Source: an uncultured Corynebacterium sp. (GTDB lineage: Bacteria; Actinomycetota; Actinomycetes; Mycobacteriales; Mycobacteriaceae). Taken from it: DNA of 46,116 nucleotides. The DNA is taken from the NCBI GenBank assembly GCA_943913645.1, contig CALTYZ010000019.1, forward strand, positions 1-46,116, given 5' to 3'. The notes below the pieces were generated by a model. It searched no databases. It was not told where the DNA came from and saw only the letters and a list, made by a program, of their open reading frames with translations. This document shows positions 17,017 through 25,407 of this stretch, one piece after another (the first letter of the stretch is position 1; every line of letters begins with the position of its first letter). Both the position numbers and the translations under genes were made by a program.

Positions 17017-17790
17017 ATGGTGCTCGTGATCACCGACGGGTCCGTACCCAAGCATGTGCAGCTGCGCGCAATTTTGGAACGGCGCTGTGCCGAGGAGCTC
17101 AAACCGGGCGACGCACTGCCCGGGGAACGCGCCTTAGAAGAAGAGTTCGGTGTTTCCCGGATCACGGTGCGGCGCGCCATCGGCGATTTAGTCAACGCCG
17201 GCAAACTGCGGCGCGTTCGCAGCAAAGGTACTTTCGTCACCCCCGCCGCAGTGGTAGAGCCCGCCTACGTCCTCAGCTTGAGCGATCAGATGCGCCTCGA
17301 AGGCGTGGAGGCAACCGCGAATATCCTCACCTCCGCCAGCGAGGTGCCACCGCCAGCTGTCTCACAGTTTTTCAACACTGCCCCCAACACCGCACACGTT
17401 CATTTGCGGCGCTTGCACTTGGGCGATGGGCTGCCCTACGCAGTCGATGATGCTTGGTACAACGCCGAGTTAGTCCCCGACTTGCTTGATCATGATCTGA
17501 CTCAGTCTGTCGCCTTGGTCCTTGAAAGCGCCTACAACCTGGCGATCACCGACACGGAGCAAAACATCGCCGCGTGCAATGCTGATGCATCACAGGCCGC
17601 GCTTGTCGACGTCGCCCCTACCACCGCTTTGCTTCACATCATCCGGCAGGCACGCAGCGGGCAGCGAGGTGTAGAGTATTGCGCATCGATCTATCGTACC
17701 GATAGGTACCGTTTGCAAACCCGGGTTGCCAGACAACTCACAGCAACCCATATGGGCCCCCCACCATTAGACGACACCAATCAGGAATAA
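17017..17790 (+). CDS. farR: GntR/HutC-family regulator, probable FarR
   Basis: Transcription factor with an N-terminal winged helix (PKHVQLRAILERRCAEELKP, LPGERALEEEFGVSRITVRR, KLRRVRSKGTFV) and a C-terminal UTRA ligand-binding domain (about residues 90-240). 257 aa from ATG 17017. The divergent position next to serS and upstream of a septum-formation protein matches farR of C. glutamicum, which as I recall affects amino-acid metabolism genes; that synteny is the basis for the symbol. No clear Shine-Dalgarno is seen. The ligand is unknown. Confidence 0.75.
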   Translation: MVLVITDGSVPKHVQLRAILERRCAEELKPGDALPGERALEEEFGVSRITVRRAIGDLVNAGKLRRVRSKGTFVTPAAVVEPAYVLSLSDQMRLEGVEATANILTSASEVPPPAVSQFFNTAPNTAHVHLRRLHLGDGLPYAVDDAWYNAELVPDLLDHDLTQSVALVLESAYNLAITDTEQNIAACNADASQAALVDVAPTTALLHIIRQARSGQRGVEYCASIYRTDRYRLQTRVARQLTATHMGPPPLDDTNQE

Positions 17791-17798
17791 TCGCTGAC

Positions 17799-19061
17799 AT
17801 GGTTTCAAGCTCTGCATCCTCTAGCAGTTCACCGAGTAGCCGCTCAGGTGCGCCTGATTCACGTGGCACCACCGACTCGGAGGGCTCGACTCGGATCATC
17901 TCAGGTGGTGTGGGATCTGACTCCGAGCAAGACACGGGTGTCTTTCCCGCAGCGCGTGCCCAGTCCAACTCCGCAACATCAACCTCCCCGAAAACCGACG
18001 ACGGCAAGCAGTTCAGCCTGGCTTCGCTGCGCACTGTTTCACACGTCACCGCGACGCGCTTCCTGCTGGTAGCCATGCTCGCCGCAGCTGTAGCCCTGAT
18101 TGCCTACAAGTACACCTCGGACGGGATTGAGTCCAGGCAGGCTGACAACGCACAACAGACCTCAACAGTGGAGGCACCGCAGGAAACGAAAAGCCAAGAC
18201 AAGGCAGCGGACGGCGACAACCCCATGCCGTTTACCACTGCAGACCGAGGGTCGTGCCTGACGTGGGACGTCGCCGAAGACGGCACGATTTCACACTTTG
18301 AGCAAGCCGATTGCGCAGGGCCTCACCGGTTCGAGGTGGCACAGCGCGAGGATTTGGCAACCTACCCCACCTCAGAGTTCGGCCCGGAAGCGGAAATGCC
18401 GAACCAAACCCGTCAAGCCCAACTGCGCGAGGAACTCTGCGGTGCGGCAACGGTGCGCTACCTTGACGGGCGCTATGATCCGACGGGCCGCTATTCGATT
18501 GCGCCGATCCTACCTCCGGCACCGGCGTGGGAGCGCGGGGACCGCACCATGCTGTGTGGCCTGCAGGAAACTGACCGCGCAGGCGAGCCGATCCTGACCT
18601 CCGGCAGGGTCTCTGAACAAGACCAGGCTCGCGCGTACGACCCCGGCCAGTGCGTAACCATCGACAGCTCCAACACCCTCACCCCGGTCGATTGCGCCGA
18701 GCCACACCACCTGGAGATCACCCAGCGAGTCGATCTCGCCCCGGTTTTCCCAGATCACACCCCGTCCATTGAGGAGCAAGACGCCCACCTCGGCGATGTG
18801 TGCACTACCGCTGCCCAGGACTACATGGGCGGAGAGGAAAACCTGTACCGGGTGGCACTGCAACCGTTTTGGACAACCCAGAAACCCGCCGCGTGGGACG
18901 GTGGCTCACGCACCGTCAACTGCGCGCTGGTGTTCTCTCGTGGGGATGGGCAGTTCGCAGACCTCGTTGGCACCGCGACGGGGGGCCGCGATCAGTTGCG
19001 TATCGACGGCCTCGCCCCGCCGGAGCGACCTGACCGCCGACCACTGCGTAACCCGCAATAG
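17799..19061 (+). CDS. Membrane-anchored septum-formation family protein (420 aa)
   Basis: Type II membrane protein: residues 1-85 are a Ser/Thr-rich cytoplasmic tail, about 88-106 a single transmembrane helix (RFLLVAMLAAAVALIAYKY), then an acidic linker and an extracytoplasmic region with two Septum_form-like repeats, each containing a Cys, an internal D/E-C-A-x-P-H motif and a central helix (GSCLTWDV ... ADCAGPHRFEV and GQCVTIDS ... VDCAEPHHLEI). It starts 8 bases after farR, with AGGAA overlapping the farR stop, so it is co-transcribed. The conserved cysteines suggest disulfides outside the membrane. Precise role unknown. Confidence 0.85.
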   Translation: MVSSSASSSSSPSSRSGAPDSRGTTDSEGSTRIISGGVGSDSEQDTGVFPAARAQSNSATSTSPKTDDGKQFSLASLRTVSHVTATRFLLVAMLAAAVALIAYKYTSDGIESRQADNAQQTSTVEAPQETKSQDKAADGDNPMPFTTADRGSCLTWDVAEDGTISHFEQADCAGPHRFEVAQREDLATYPTSEFGPEAEMPNQTRQAQLREELCGAATVRYLDGRYDPTGRYSIAPILPPAPAWERGDRTMLCGLQETDRAGEPILTSGRVSEQDQARAYDPGQCVTIDSSNTLTPVDCAEPHHLEITQRVDLAPVFPDHTPSIEEQDAHLGDVCTTAAQDYMGGEENLYRVALQPFWTTQKPAAWDGGSRTVNCALVFSRGDGQFADLVGTATGGRDQLRIDGLAPPERPDRRPLRNPQ

Positions 19062-19086
19062 TGCACACGAAACTCGAGGCGTAGCA

Positions 19087-19434
19087 ATGACCCCGGTGAC
19101 CCAGGAGGAGTTTGAGGAGATGATCAACGCCGCCCTGGACACCATCCCGGAGGAATTCGCGCGCCACATGAACAACCTGGTCGTGCTCGCGCGGGACTAT
19201 AACGAGGACAACCCCACGTTGTTGGGGCTGTTCGAAGGTGTCCCCTTGCCCAAGCAGCACGCCAACCACACTGGCTACCTGCCTAATGCCGTGTTCATTT
19301 ACAAAGACGCGTTAGAGGCGGTGTGCACAGACGTTGACCAACTGCGCAAGGAAGTCACTGTGACGGTACTCCACGAGGTCGGGCACTACTTCGGCCTCGA
19401 AGAGCACGAACTGCACGAGCTTGGTTGGGGGTAG
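19087..19434 (+). CDS. Small zinc metallopeptidase-like protein (115 aa)
   Basis: Mini-zincin of the DUF1025/MMP-like family: the active-site motif HEVGHYFGLEEHEL lies at the C-terminus (HExxH with a downstream acidic residue). ATG 19087 is chosen because the protein then opens with the family-typical short acidic helix (TQEEFEEMINAALDTIPEEF); longer in-frame extensions lie within the septum gene. It follows that gene by 25 bases and is probably in the farR transcript. Substrate unknown; members are cytoplasmic and widespread in actinobacteria. Confidence 0.88.
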   Translation: MTPVTQEEFEEMINAALDTIPEEFARHMNNLVVLARDYNEDNPTLLGLFEGVPLPKQHANHTGYLPNAVFIYKDALEAVCTDVDQLRKEVTVTVLHEVGHYFGLEEHELHELGWG

Positions 19435-19450
19435 CTCAGGTGGGGTGAGC

Positions 19451-20281
19451 TCAGTTCTGGTGTGAGCGCGGCCAGGATCCGAGAAACCGCACCCAGGTCG
19501 CTCGTTGTTCTACAGCCGCGAGCGCCTCGGCGATTGCCGCATCATCGCGGTGTCCGATCAGGTCAACGAAGAAATTGTAGGTGTTCGGCACGGCACGCGT
19601 CGGGCGGGACTCAATGCGCGACATGTCCACCCCGCGGGAGGCGAACTCCTGCAACACCGCCACCAACGTGCCCGGCTCGTTCGGGGTTTGAAAGACCAGC
19701 GAGGTGCGATCCGCCCCGGTAGGTGCAGGCGTCGCCCCCTCGGGGCCAACAAGTGCGAAGCGCGTGCGCGCGGTTGCCACATCAGCAACACCCCGGGTGT
19801 GAATTTCCAACCCGAACAGTTCGGCGGCACGTTCCGGGGCGGCAGCTGCATCCGCCTCACCGTCTGCCACCATGCGCGCGGCGGCGGCATTAGAAGACGC
19901 CGCAATGAACTCAGCCCGCGGCACATGCTCACTTACCCACCGTTTGACCTGCTGGTAGGCGACTGGGTGGGTGGTGAAACGGGTGGTGTCGGCAAGCGAA
20001 AAGCCCGGGCGCGTCATGATGGCGAACGCGATCGCAAGCTCCGTCTCTGCGCAAATCTGCACACCTGGTGCGTCCACAAGCGCATCAGAAGTTGCGCTCA
20101 CCGCCCCGTCAACGGAGTTTTCCACGGCAACGACTGCAAAGTCAGCTTCCCTCGCGCGCACAGCTGCCAGTGCGGCGGCGGGTGCATCAACCGGCATGTA
20201 TTCGGGTGCGGGCAGGTCGAAGCGGCGGGCAGCCTCTTCAGTGAAGGTGCCCGCTGGGCCCAGGTAGGCGATGCGCGTCAT
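19451..20281 (-). CDS. pheA: Prephenate dehydratase
   Basis: Converts prephenate to phenylpyruvate in phenylalanine synthesis. Seen: N-terminal YLGPAGTFTEEAA, the VENSVDGAV segment, the catalytic TARTRF motif, and a C-terminal ACT domain with the ESRPTR motif that binds phenylalanine for feedback inhibition. 276 aa, monofunctional (no chorismate mutase part). Start ATG 20281 has no Shine-Dalgarno; TAGCGT (20289-20294) stands 7 bases upstream, so the mRNA is probably leaderless. Divergent from the CPBP gene across a gap of only 32 bases. Confidence 0.97.
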   Translation of the reverse strand: MTRIAYLGPAGTFTEEAARRFDLPAPEYMPVDAPAAALAAVRAREADFAVVAVENSVDGAVSATSDALVDAPGVQICAETELAIAFAIMTRPGFSLADTTRFTTHPVAYQQVKRWVSEHVPRAEFIAASSNAAAARMVADGEADAAAAPERAAELFGLEIHTRGVADVATARTRFALVGPEGATPAPTGADRTSLVFQTPNEPGTLVAVLQEFASRGVDMSRIESRPTRAVPNTYNFFVDLIGHRDDAAIAEALAAVEQRATWVRFLGSWPRSHQN

Positions 20282-20288
20282 GAATCCA

Positions 20289-20307
20289 ACGCTATCGCAG
20301 CTACAGT
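20289..20307. promoter_or_regulatory. Back-to-back -10 elements of the pheA / CPBP divergent promoters
   Basis: Minus-strand TAGCGT (20289-20294) ends 7 bases before the pheA start, and plus-strand TACAGT (20302-20307) ends 6 bases before the CPBP start. The whole gap is 32 bases, so each promoter's -35 region must lie inside the other gene. Confidence 0.65.
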
Positions 20308-20313
20308 TGCCGC

Positions 20314-21039
20314 ATGCGCAGGCGCTTGATTACCGAGGTTGTGCTCATCCTCGCCGTCACCTTCGGCACATCCGGCATCCGCGCCGCGTTGCGCCTGGTG
20401 GACTCGCTGCTGACTGCCCCGCTCAATGAGCAAAGCACCACGCTTATCGACGCCACCTCCACCACCACCTGGCTTGACCTGGCCCTGCAGGCCACCAGCG
20501 CCATCACCCTTGTCGGGTGGGGCGGGTTGGCGTGGTACCTGCTGGGGGTGTCGTGGTGCTGGCCATCCTTGAAAGACGTCGCGCGCGGGGCCGGGTTCGC
20601 CGCGCTCATTGGACTGCCCGGGTTGGCGCTCTACGTCACCGGGGTACATCTGGGGTTAAGCAAAGTGGTGGTGCCGGCAACAGAGGCGGTCCAGCTGCCA
20701 ACATCACTGCTTTGGGCGTTTGCCAACGGCTTCGGCGAGGAAGTCGTTGTGGTCATGTACCTGCTTATCCGCCTGCGCCAACTCGGGTGCACACCGTGGT
20801 CGGCAATCGCGGCCTCATCTGTGCTGCGCGGGTCATACCACCTCTACCAAGGGGTATCTGCCGGTGTGGGCAATCTCGCGATGGGGCTTGTGTTCGCGTA
20901 CTACTTCCAGCGCGGGCTGGGCAAGGACGGGAAGTATCAGGTGCAGCGTGTTTGGCCGCTGATCATCGCGCATTTTCTGATCGACGCAGTAGCCTACATC
21001 GCTTATCCTTTGGTAGATCTGTCGTTTCTCGGCATCTAA
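20314..21039 (+). CDS. CPBP-family intramembrane metalloprotease (241 aa)
   Basis: Multi-pass membrane protein of the CAAX protease / bacteriocin-processing (Abi) family. The conserved motifs are FGEEVVVVMYL (EE motif, about residue 142), GSYHLYQG (histidine) and IAHFLIDAVAY (histidine), in the correct order within hydrophobic helices. ATG 20314 is probably the first base of the transcript (TACAGT 6 bases upstream). Its target is unknown; the bacteriocin genes in this window lie 20 kb away, so no functional link is claimed. Confidence 0.88.
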   Translation: MRRRLITEVVLILAVTFGTSGIRAALRLVDSLLTAPLNEQSTTLIDATSTTTWLDLALQATSAITLVGWGGLAWYLLGVSWCWPSLKDVARGAGFAALIGLPGLALYVTGVHLGLSKVVVPATEAVQLPTSLLWAFANGFGEEVVVVMYLLIRLRQLGCTPWSAIAASSVLRGSYHLYQGVSAGVGNLAMGLVFAYYFQRGLGKDGKYQVQRVWPLIIAHFLIDAVAYIAYPLVDLSFLGI

Positions 21040-21145
21040 CTTTTTGTGATCGCGGCGCGCCGGTTGCGTTCGCGCCTTCCAGCGGAAGCACAGCAGTTCG
21101 CGAATGTGTTACATTTGCCGCCGAAGCGCGCTATACACTGTCCGC

Positions 21146-22543
21146 ATGCCTCCGATTAATCCAATGACCCACTCGAACGACCCCAGGGACAACCTGGGGG
21201 ACTACGTGCTGGGCAAGGACGGAAAACCGGTGGTTGACCGGTACGGCCGGCCGGTGCGTCGGCGGCCCGCAGACGCTGCGAAGTCCACAGAGGCCGCCGA
21301 GGCCACTGGGTCTGCAGGGTCTGCAGGCTCTGCGAGCTCTGACACACCGCGCAAAACAGCCGATCGCGAGTTCGCCCGGGTTGAACGAACTCGCAGCCCA
21401 CAGCGCGAAGAACACCGCGAACACACACGCTACGAAGCATCGCCCCAACGCCAAGCAGAGCGCACCCCGGAGCGCCCCCGGCAGCACATGCCGCGCCAGG
21501 AATACCAGCCGCGCCGGGTTCCTGAGCGCCCGGCCCAGCAGTACGCGACCCAGTATGAGCAGCGCGGCTACGACCCGTACGCGCCGCAGTACCAGTCCGA
21601 GGTGCCGACGCATGTCTCAGGTGGGCGAGGCAGGCGGCCGCGGCGTCGAAAAGCGAAGGCCCCAGGCTGCATTGCGCTGCTGACCACACTGATCGTGCTC
21701 ATGGTGGCGGGCACACTGTTCATGGATTCGCGCCTGACTCGTGTCGACGCACTGCCCGCCACCCAAATCCCCAACACAGCAGGCACGAACTGGCTGCTCG
21801 TCGGTTCGGATTCGCGCACCGGGATGAGCGAGAAGGATGCAGAACGCCTCGGTACCGGCGGCGACATCGGCTCTTCACGCACGGACACAATCATGCTGCT
21901 GCACCTGCCCACCACCGGCAGCGCAACGCTTATCTCCATCCCGCGCGACTCCTACGTGCAGGTGCCGGGCTACGGCTATGACAAAGTCAATGCCGCATTC
22001 GCCTACGGCGGGCCGAAACTGCTCGCCTCCACGGTTGAACAAGCAACAGGCCTGCATATTGACCGCTACGCCGAAATCGGCATGGGTGGGCTTGCCAACG
22101 CCGTCGATGCTGTTGGTGGGGTTGAGATCTGCGTGAAAGAGGCGATCAATGACCCGCTGGCTAACCTCGACGTGCAACCCGGCTGTCAAAAGATGGACGG
22201 GGTCACCGGCCTTGGCTACGTGCGCACTCGCGCCACCGCCCAAGGCGACCTCGACCGGGTTGAGCGCCAGCGCGAATTCCTCGCCGCGCTGATGGATAAG
22301 ATCGCCTCCCCTGCGGTGTTGGTCAACCCAATCCGGATGATCTCGCTTGCCTGGACCACGCCGACCTTGTTCGCCGTCGGCCAGAAGGATCACATCTGGA
22401 ACCTTGCCCGTATCCCGCTGGCGATGCGCGGCGGCCTGGAGACGAAAACCATCCCGGTTGGCGGGTTCATGGACACCGAAGTCGGCAGTGTTGTGGTGTG
22501 GGATGACGCGGGCGCGCAGCAGTTGTTCAACTCCCTGCGGTAG
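21146..22543 (+). CDS. LytR-CpsA-Psr (LCP) family cell-wall glycopolymer ligase (465 aa)
   Basis: Enzyme family that transfers arabinogalactan or another glycopolymer from lipid carrier to peptidoglycan. Residues 1-165 are a cytoplasmic, highly charged, low-complexity tail rich in Arg, Glu, Pro and Gln; a transmembrane helix follows (GCIALLTTLIVLMVAGTLF), then the external LCP domain with LLVGSDSRTG, RTDTIMLLHL, ISIPRDSYV, and the Arg-rich DLDRVERQREFL catalytic region. The start is ATG 21146 with TACACT (21134-21139) 6 bases before it (leaderless). The long disordered tail may be a phosphorylation or divisome-interaction region. Confidence 0.93.
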   Translation: MPPINPMTHSNDPRDNLGDYVLGKDGKPVVDRYGRPVRRRPADAAKSTEAAEATGSAGSAGSASSDTPRKTADREFARVERTRSPQREEHREHTRYEASPQRQAERTPERPRQHMPRQEYQPRRVPERPAQQYATQYEQRGYDPYAPQYQSEVPTHVSGGRGRRPRRRKAKAPGCIALLTTLIVLMVAGTLFMDSRLTRVDALPATQIPNTAGTNWLLVGSDSRTGMSEKDAERLGTGGDIGSSRTDTIMLLHLPTTGSATLISIPRDSYVQVPGYGYDKVNAAFAYGGPKLLASTVEQATGLHIDRYAEIGMGGLANAVDAVGGVEICVKEAINDPLANLDVQPGCQKMDGVTGLGYVRTRATAQGDLDRVERQREFLAALMDKIASPAVLVNPIRMISLAWTTPTLFAVGQKDHIWNLARIPLAMRGGLETKTIPVGGFMDTEVGSVVVWDDAGAQQLFNSLR

Positions 22544-22557
22544 GTAGCGTTGGGGGC

Positions 22558-23394
22558 CTGCAGCTTTTCGACGCTCACCTCCACATCATCAGCCCAGACC
22601 ACCCCCTCATACCCAACAATGGGTACCTGCCGCAGCCGTACACTCTGGAGGATTACCTCGCTGACGTTGGAACACTGAGCGAGCCTGGGGTTGACGTTCG
22701 CGGAGGCGCTGTTGTTTCCGGCTCGTTTCAGGGCTTTGATCAGGGGTATTTAATCGAAGCGCTCGCTCAACTGCGCGAGCGCTTCGGTGCCTCGGCTGGG
22801 ACGGAGTCCGGTTTTGTTGGTGTGACGCAGCTCCCGGCCAACGTCACGAACGCCCAGATCTCCGAGTTGGATTCCGCCGGGGTGCGAGCGGTGCGGTTCA
22901 ACCTCAAGCGCGGTGGATCGGCCGGGGTGGATGATCTCGAATCACTTGCTCAGCGGGTGTACGACGTCGCCGGGTGGCACACTGAACTTTACGTCGACGG
23001 GCGTGACTTGCCAGAACTCGAGCCGGTCCTGCGGCGATTGCCAAGGATAAGCATTGACCACCTCGGCATGCATCGCGACGGGTTGGACGCGCTGCTTCGC
23101 TTGGTCGAGCGCGGTGCAAGGGTGAAGGCCACCGGATTCGGGCGGGTCGAGCTGAATCCGGCTGAGGTGATGGCGGCGATTCTCAAGGTCAATCCTGCAG
23201 CGCTGATGGTTGGCACCGATTTGCCGTCCACCCGCGCCCGTCGGCCGTTTGCGGCGTCGGATCTCGACCTGATCGCGGAAACGGTTGTTGGTGACCCGGT
23301 TGCCTCCACTACTGCTGGTGTCCTCATACCGCCAGGCTTGGCGGCCGTCTTCTGGGACAATGCCGCCTGCTGGTATCTACACCCCGAACGGTGA
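22558..23394 (+). CDS. TIM-barrel amidohydrolase, apparent CTG start (278 aa)
   Basis: Metal-dependent hydrolase of the amidohydrolase-2 (2-pyrone-4,6-dicarboxylate lactonase-like) type. The N-terminus reads LQLFDAHLHIISP (metal-binding HxH) and later SIDHLGMHRDGLD (histidine/aspartate) and MVGTDLPSTRA. The frame has no ATG, GTG or TTG between the upstream stop at 22504 and GTG 22822, and starting at the latter would delete the HxH motif and 88 residues. CTG 22558 lies exactly where the family's methionine is expected, and a TAGCGT -10 hexamer (22545-22550) stands 7 bases before it, as at pheA. So this is either a CTG-initiated leaderless gene or a gene damaged at its start codon. Natural substrate unknown. 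Confidence 0.75.
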   Translation: MQLFDAHLHIISPDHPLIPNNGYLPQPYTLEDYLADVGTLSEPGVDVRGGAVVSGSFQGFDQGYLIEALAQLRERFGASAGTESGFVGVTQLPANVTNAQISELDSAGVRAVRFNLKRGGSAGVDDLESLAQRVYDVAGWHTELYVDGRDLPELEPVLRRLPRISIDHLGMHRDGLDALLRLVERGARVKATGFGRVELNPAEVMAAILKVNPAALMVGTDLPSTRARRPFAASDLDLIAETVVGDPVASTTAGVLIPPGLAAVFWDNAACWYLHPER

Positions 23395-23403
23395 CCATCA
23401 AAT

Positions 23404-23445
23404 CATCTTGGGCTAGCAGCGTGGTGGTCGTGCTAGCCCAGGATG
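23404..23445. repeat. Intergenic palindromic repeat, copy 3
   Basis: Arms CATCTTGGGCTAGCA and TGCTAGCCCAGGATG around a 12-base loop; one U:G position on the plus strand. It lies between convergent amidohydrolase and symporter genes. Confidence 0.8.
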
Positions 23446-23498
23446 GTTTGTCCGCAACACCAGTCACAGCCGACCTGGGTTAACCGGAAATGAAAAGA

Positions 23499-23539
23499 AT
23501 CTTGGGCTAGAAGATCAATTGCTCTTCTAGCCCAAGATT
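23499..23539. repeat. Intergenic palindromic repeat, copy 4
   Basis: Perfect 17-bp arms AATCTTGGGCTAGAAGA / TCTTCTAGCCCAAGATT with a 7-base loop. The inner arm differs from copies 1-3 (AGAAGA instead of AGCA) but both sides changed together, preserving pairing. Confidence 0.85.
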
Positions 23540-23584
23540 GTGCGCGTCAGCTTCAGCGCCCGCGTCGAGCAGGATTAGCGCTGC

Positions 23585-25183
23585 TTAGGAAGAAGCACCG
23601 CCAGCGGGCTCACCACCACCCACCGGCTCGGCACCGCCACCGGTTGTGGTGAACACGCGGCCTTCCACGCCCGGCCAGGTGCCAAGCTCGATCATCTCGC
23701 GTTTGCGCTCCACCCAGAAGTCCGCGTTTTTGATGCCGAGCGCCTCGGGGTCGAACTGCGGATCAAGGCCGGCCTTCTTTTGGCGCCGGTAGTCCCACAG
23801 GCACTTCATCGCCGGCACCTGCAGGACCAGGATGGCAAGGATGTTGAGCCACGCGGTGGTGCCCACACCGATGTCTCCTAGCGCCCAGGCGGCGCCCGGC
23901 GTGGTGGTTGCGCCCACGATAACGGAGACCACGATCAGGATTCGCAGCAGCCAGATGATTGCGCGGCGGGCAGCTTCGTTTTTCACCCACCGGTTGAGGT
24001 ACACAAAGTTGACTTCTGCCAGGTAGTAGTAGGCCAGCACGGTGGTGAACGCGAAGAACATGATGGCAAGTGCCACAAATGATGGGCCAAGCCCACCGGC
24101 GAGCGTGTTCAGGCCTTCTTGGACGAAGCCGGGGCCGACGGGAACGCCTTCAGGCAACGAGCCGGGGTAGAGCACAGCGCCGTCTTCGGTTTGTCCTTCG
24201 AACACGCGGTACATGTCGGTGGAGATGATGATGAACGCGGTCGCGGAGCAGACAAACAGGGTGTCTACGTACACGGCGAAGGACTGTACGAAGCCTTGCT
24301 TTGCGGGGTGGGAGACTTCAGCGGCGGCAGCGGACTGTGGCCCGGTGCCCTGGCCTGCCTCGTTGGAGTAGATGCCGCGTTTCACGCCCCACATGATCGC
24401 AGCCCCCAGCATGCCGGAGAACATCGCCTCCTGGTCGAACGCGGAGCGGACGATCAGGCCGAAGACCTCGGGGATTTGGGAGAAGTTGGTAAACAGCACA
24501 ACGATCGCCATCACGATATAGATCCCGGCCATGACGGGCACGACAAGGGCTGCGAAGGTGGCGATGCGCTTCACACCGCCGATGATGATGATGCCCAGGA
24601 GTGCGCCCATCACACCGGCGGAGATCCACGTGTTGATGCCCCAGGCGTTTTCCACCGCGGCGGCGACACCGTTGGCCTGGATGCCTGGTAGGAAGTAGGA
24701 GGTGGCCAAAATCATGCAGATGGCGAACAAGATCGCGTAGACCAGTGCGAATGGGCGGGCCTTGGTGTGCGAGTACGCCTTTTCAATGTAAAACGCCGGG
24801 CCGCCGCGGTACTCACCGGTGTCGCGGTCGCGCTCTTTGTAGATCTGCGCCAGGCAGCATTCAATATATGAGGTTGCGGCGCCAAGGAATGCGACGATCC
24901 ACATCCAGAACACCGCACCCGGGCCGCCGAACGCGATGGCGGTTGCCACGCCGGCGATGTTGCCCACGCCGACACGGTTGGCCAGCGACATCATCAGCGA
25001 CTGGAATGAGGAGATACCAGCTGCGGAGCTCTCCCCCTGGGAAAGCTGCTTGAGCATATCCGGCAGACAGCGTACCTGCAGGAACACTGTGGCCAAGGTG
25101 AAATACACGCCTGCGCCGAGACACAGAAACACCAGCCATTGCGACCAAATGAGGCCGTTGAGGGTATCGAGCAAGCCCTCCAT
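23585..25183 (-). CDS. Sodium:alanine/glycine symporter (AGCS family, 532 aa)
   Basis: Integral membrane amino-acid:cation symporter. Seen: SLANRVGVGNIAGVATAIA and FGGPGAVFWMW, the AGCS signature near the N-terminus, GAATSYIECCLAQIYKERD, and about ten hydrophobic segments. The start is ATG 25183 (MEGLLDTLNG) with AAGGAGG 6 bases upstream; a start five codons earlier would consume that site. Divergent from the YjiH-type transporter and bordering the hut cluster, so it may import an amino acid used with it, but alanine or glycine is the family default. Confidence 0.94.
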   Translation of the reverse strand: MEGLLDTLNGLIWSQWLVFLCLGAGVYFTLATVFLQVRCLPDMLKQLSQGESSAAGISSFQSLMMSLANRVGVGNIAGVATAIAFGGPGAVFWMWIVAFLGAATSYIECCLAQIYKERDRDTGEYRGGPAFYIEKAYSHTKARPFALVYAILFAICMILATSYFLPGIQANGVAAAVENAWGINTWISAGVMGALLGIIIIGGVKRIATFAALVVPVMAGIYIVMAIVVLFTNFSQIPEVFGLIVRSAFDQEAMFSGMLGAAIMWGVKRGIYSNEAGQGTGPQSAAAAEVSHPAKQGFVQSFAVYVDTLFVCSATAFIIISTDMYRVFEGQTEDGAVLYPGSLPEGVPVGPGFVQEGLNTLAGGLGPSFVALAIMFFAFTTVLAYYYLAEVNFVYLNRWVKNEAARRAIIWLLRILIVVSVIVGATTTPGAAWALGDIGVGTTAWLNILAILVLQVPAMKCLWDYRRQKKAGLDPQFDPEALGIKNADFWVERKREMIELGTWPGVEGRVFTTTGGGAEPVGGGEPAGGASS

Positions 25184-25407
25184 CGCGCCCTCCTTCAAAA
25201 ACCTTTATTTCCGGGGAATACGAAATCGAACAGTAGAGAATCTAGGCCATCGGCTTGTGCTCCGCGTCACTTTGTCTGAAAAACACGGGAATTGATCACC
25301 AAAATTCTTGCATCCGAGACAATTGCCGTCACAACTGCCTGCCCTTGTGACCTCACGCACGATAGAAAATTCTCAACGCGATACCCCACGTGAAAAGGGA
25401 AAACCTC
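25184..25407. other. Divergent intergenic region between the AGCS symporter and YjiH genes
   Basis: 224 bases carrying two divergent promoters and both ribosome-binding sites. There is an AT-rich stretch near 25360-25375 (GATAGAAAATTCTC). I cannot assign -35/-10 pairs with confidence and see no strong palindrome. Confidence 0.4.

Noticed and set aside
20314..21039. Link between the CPBP protease and bacteriocin maturation
   Set aside because: Some CPBP proteins protect against bacteriocins, but this one is 20 kb from the locus and paired with pheA; lactococcin-972-type precursors are cleaved by signal peptidase.
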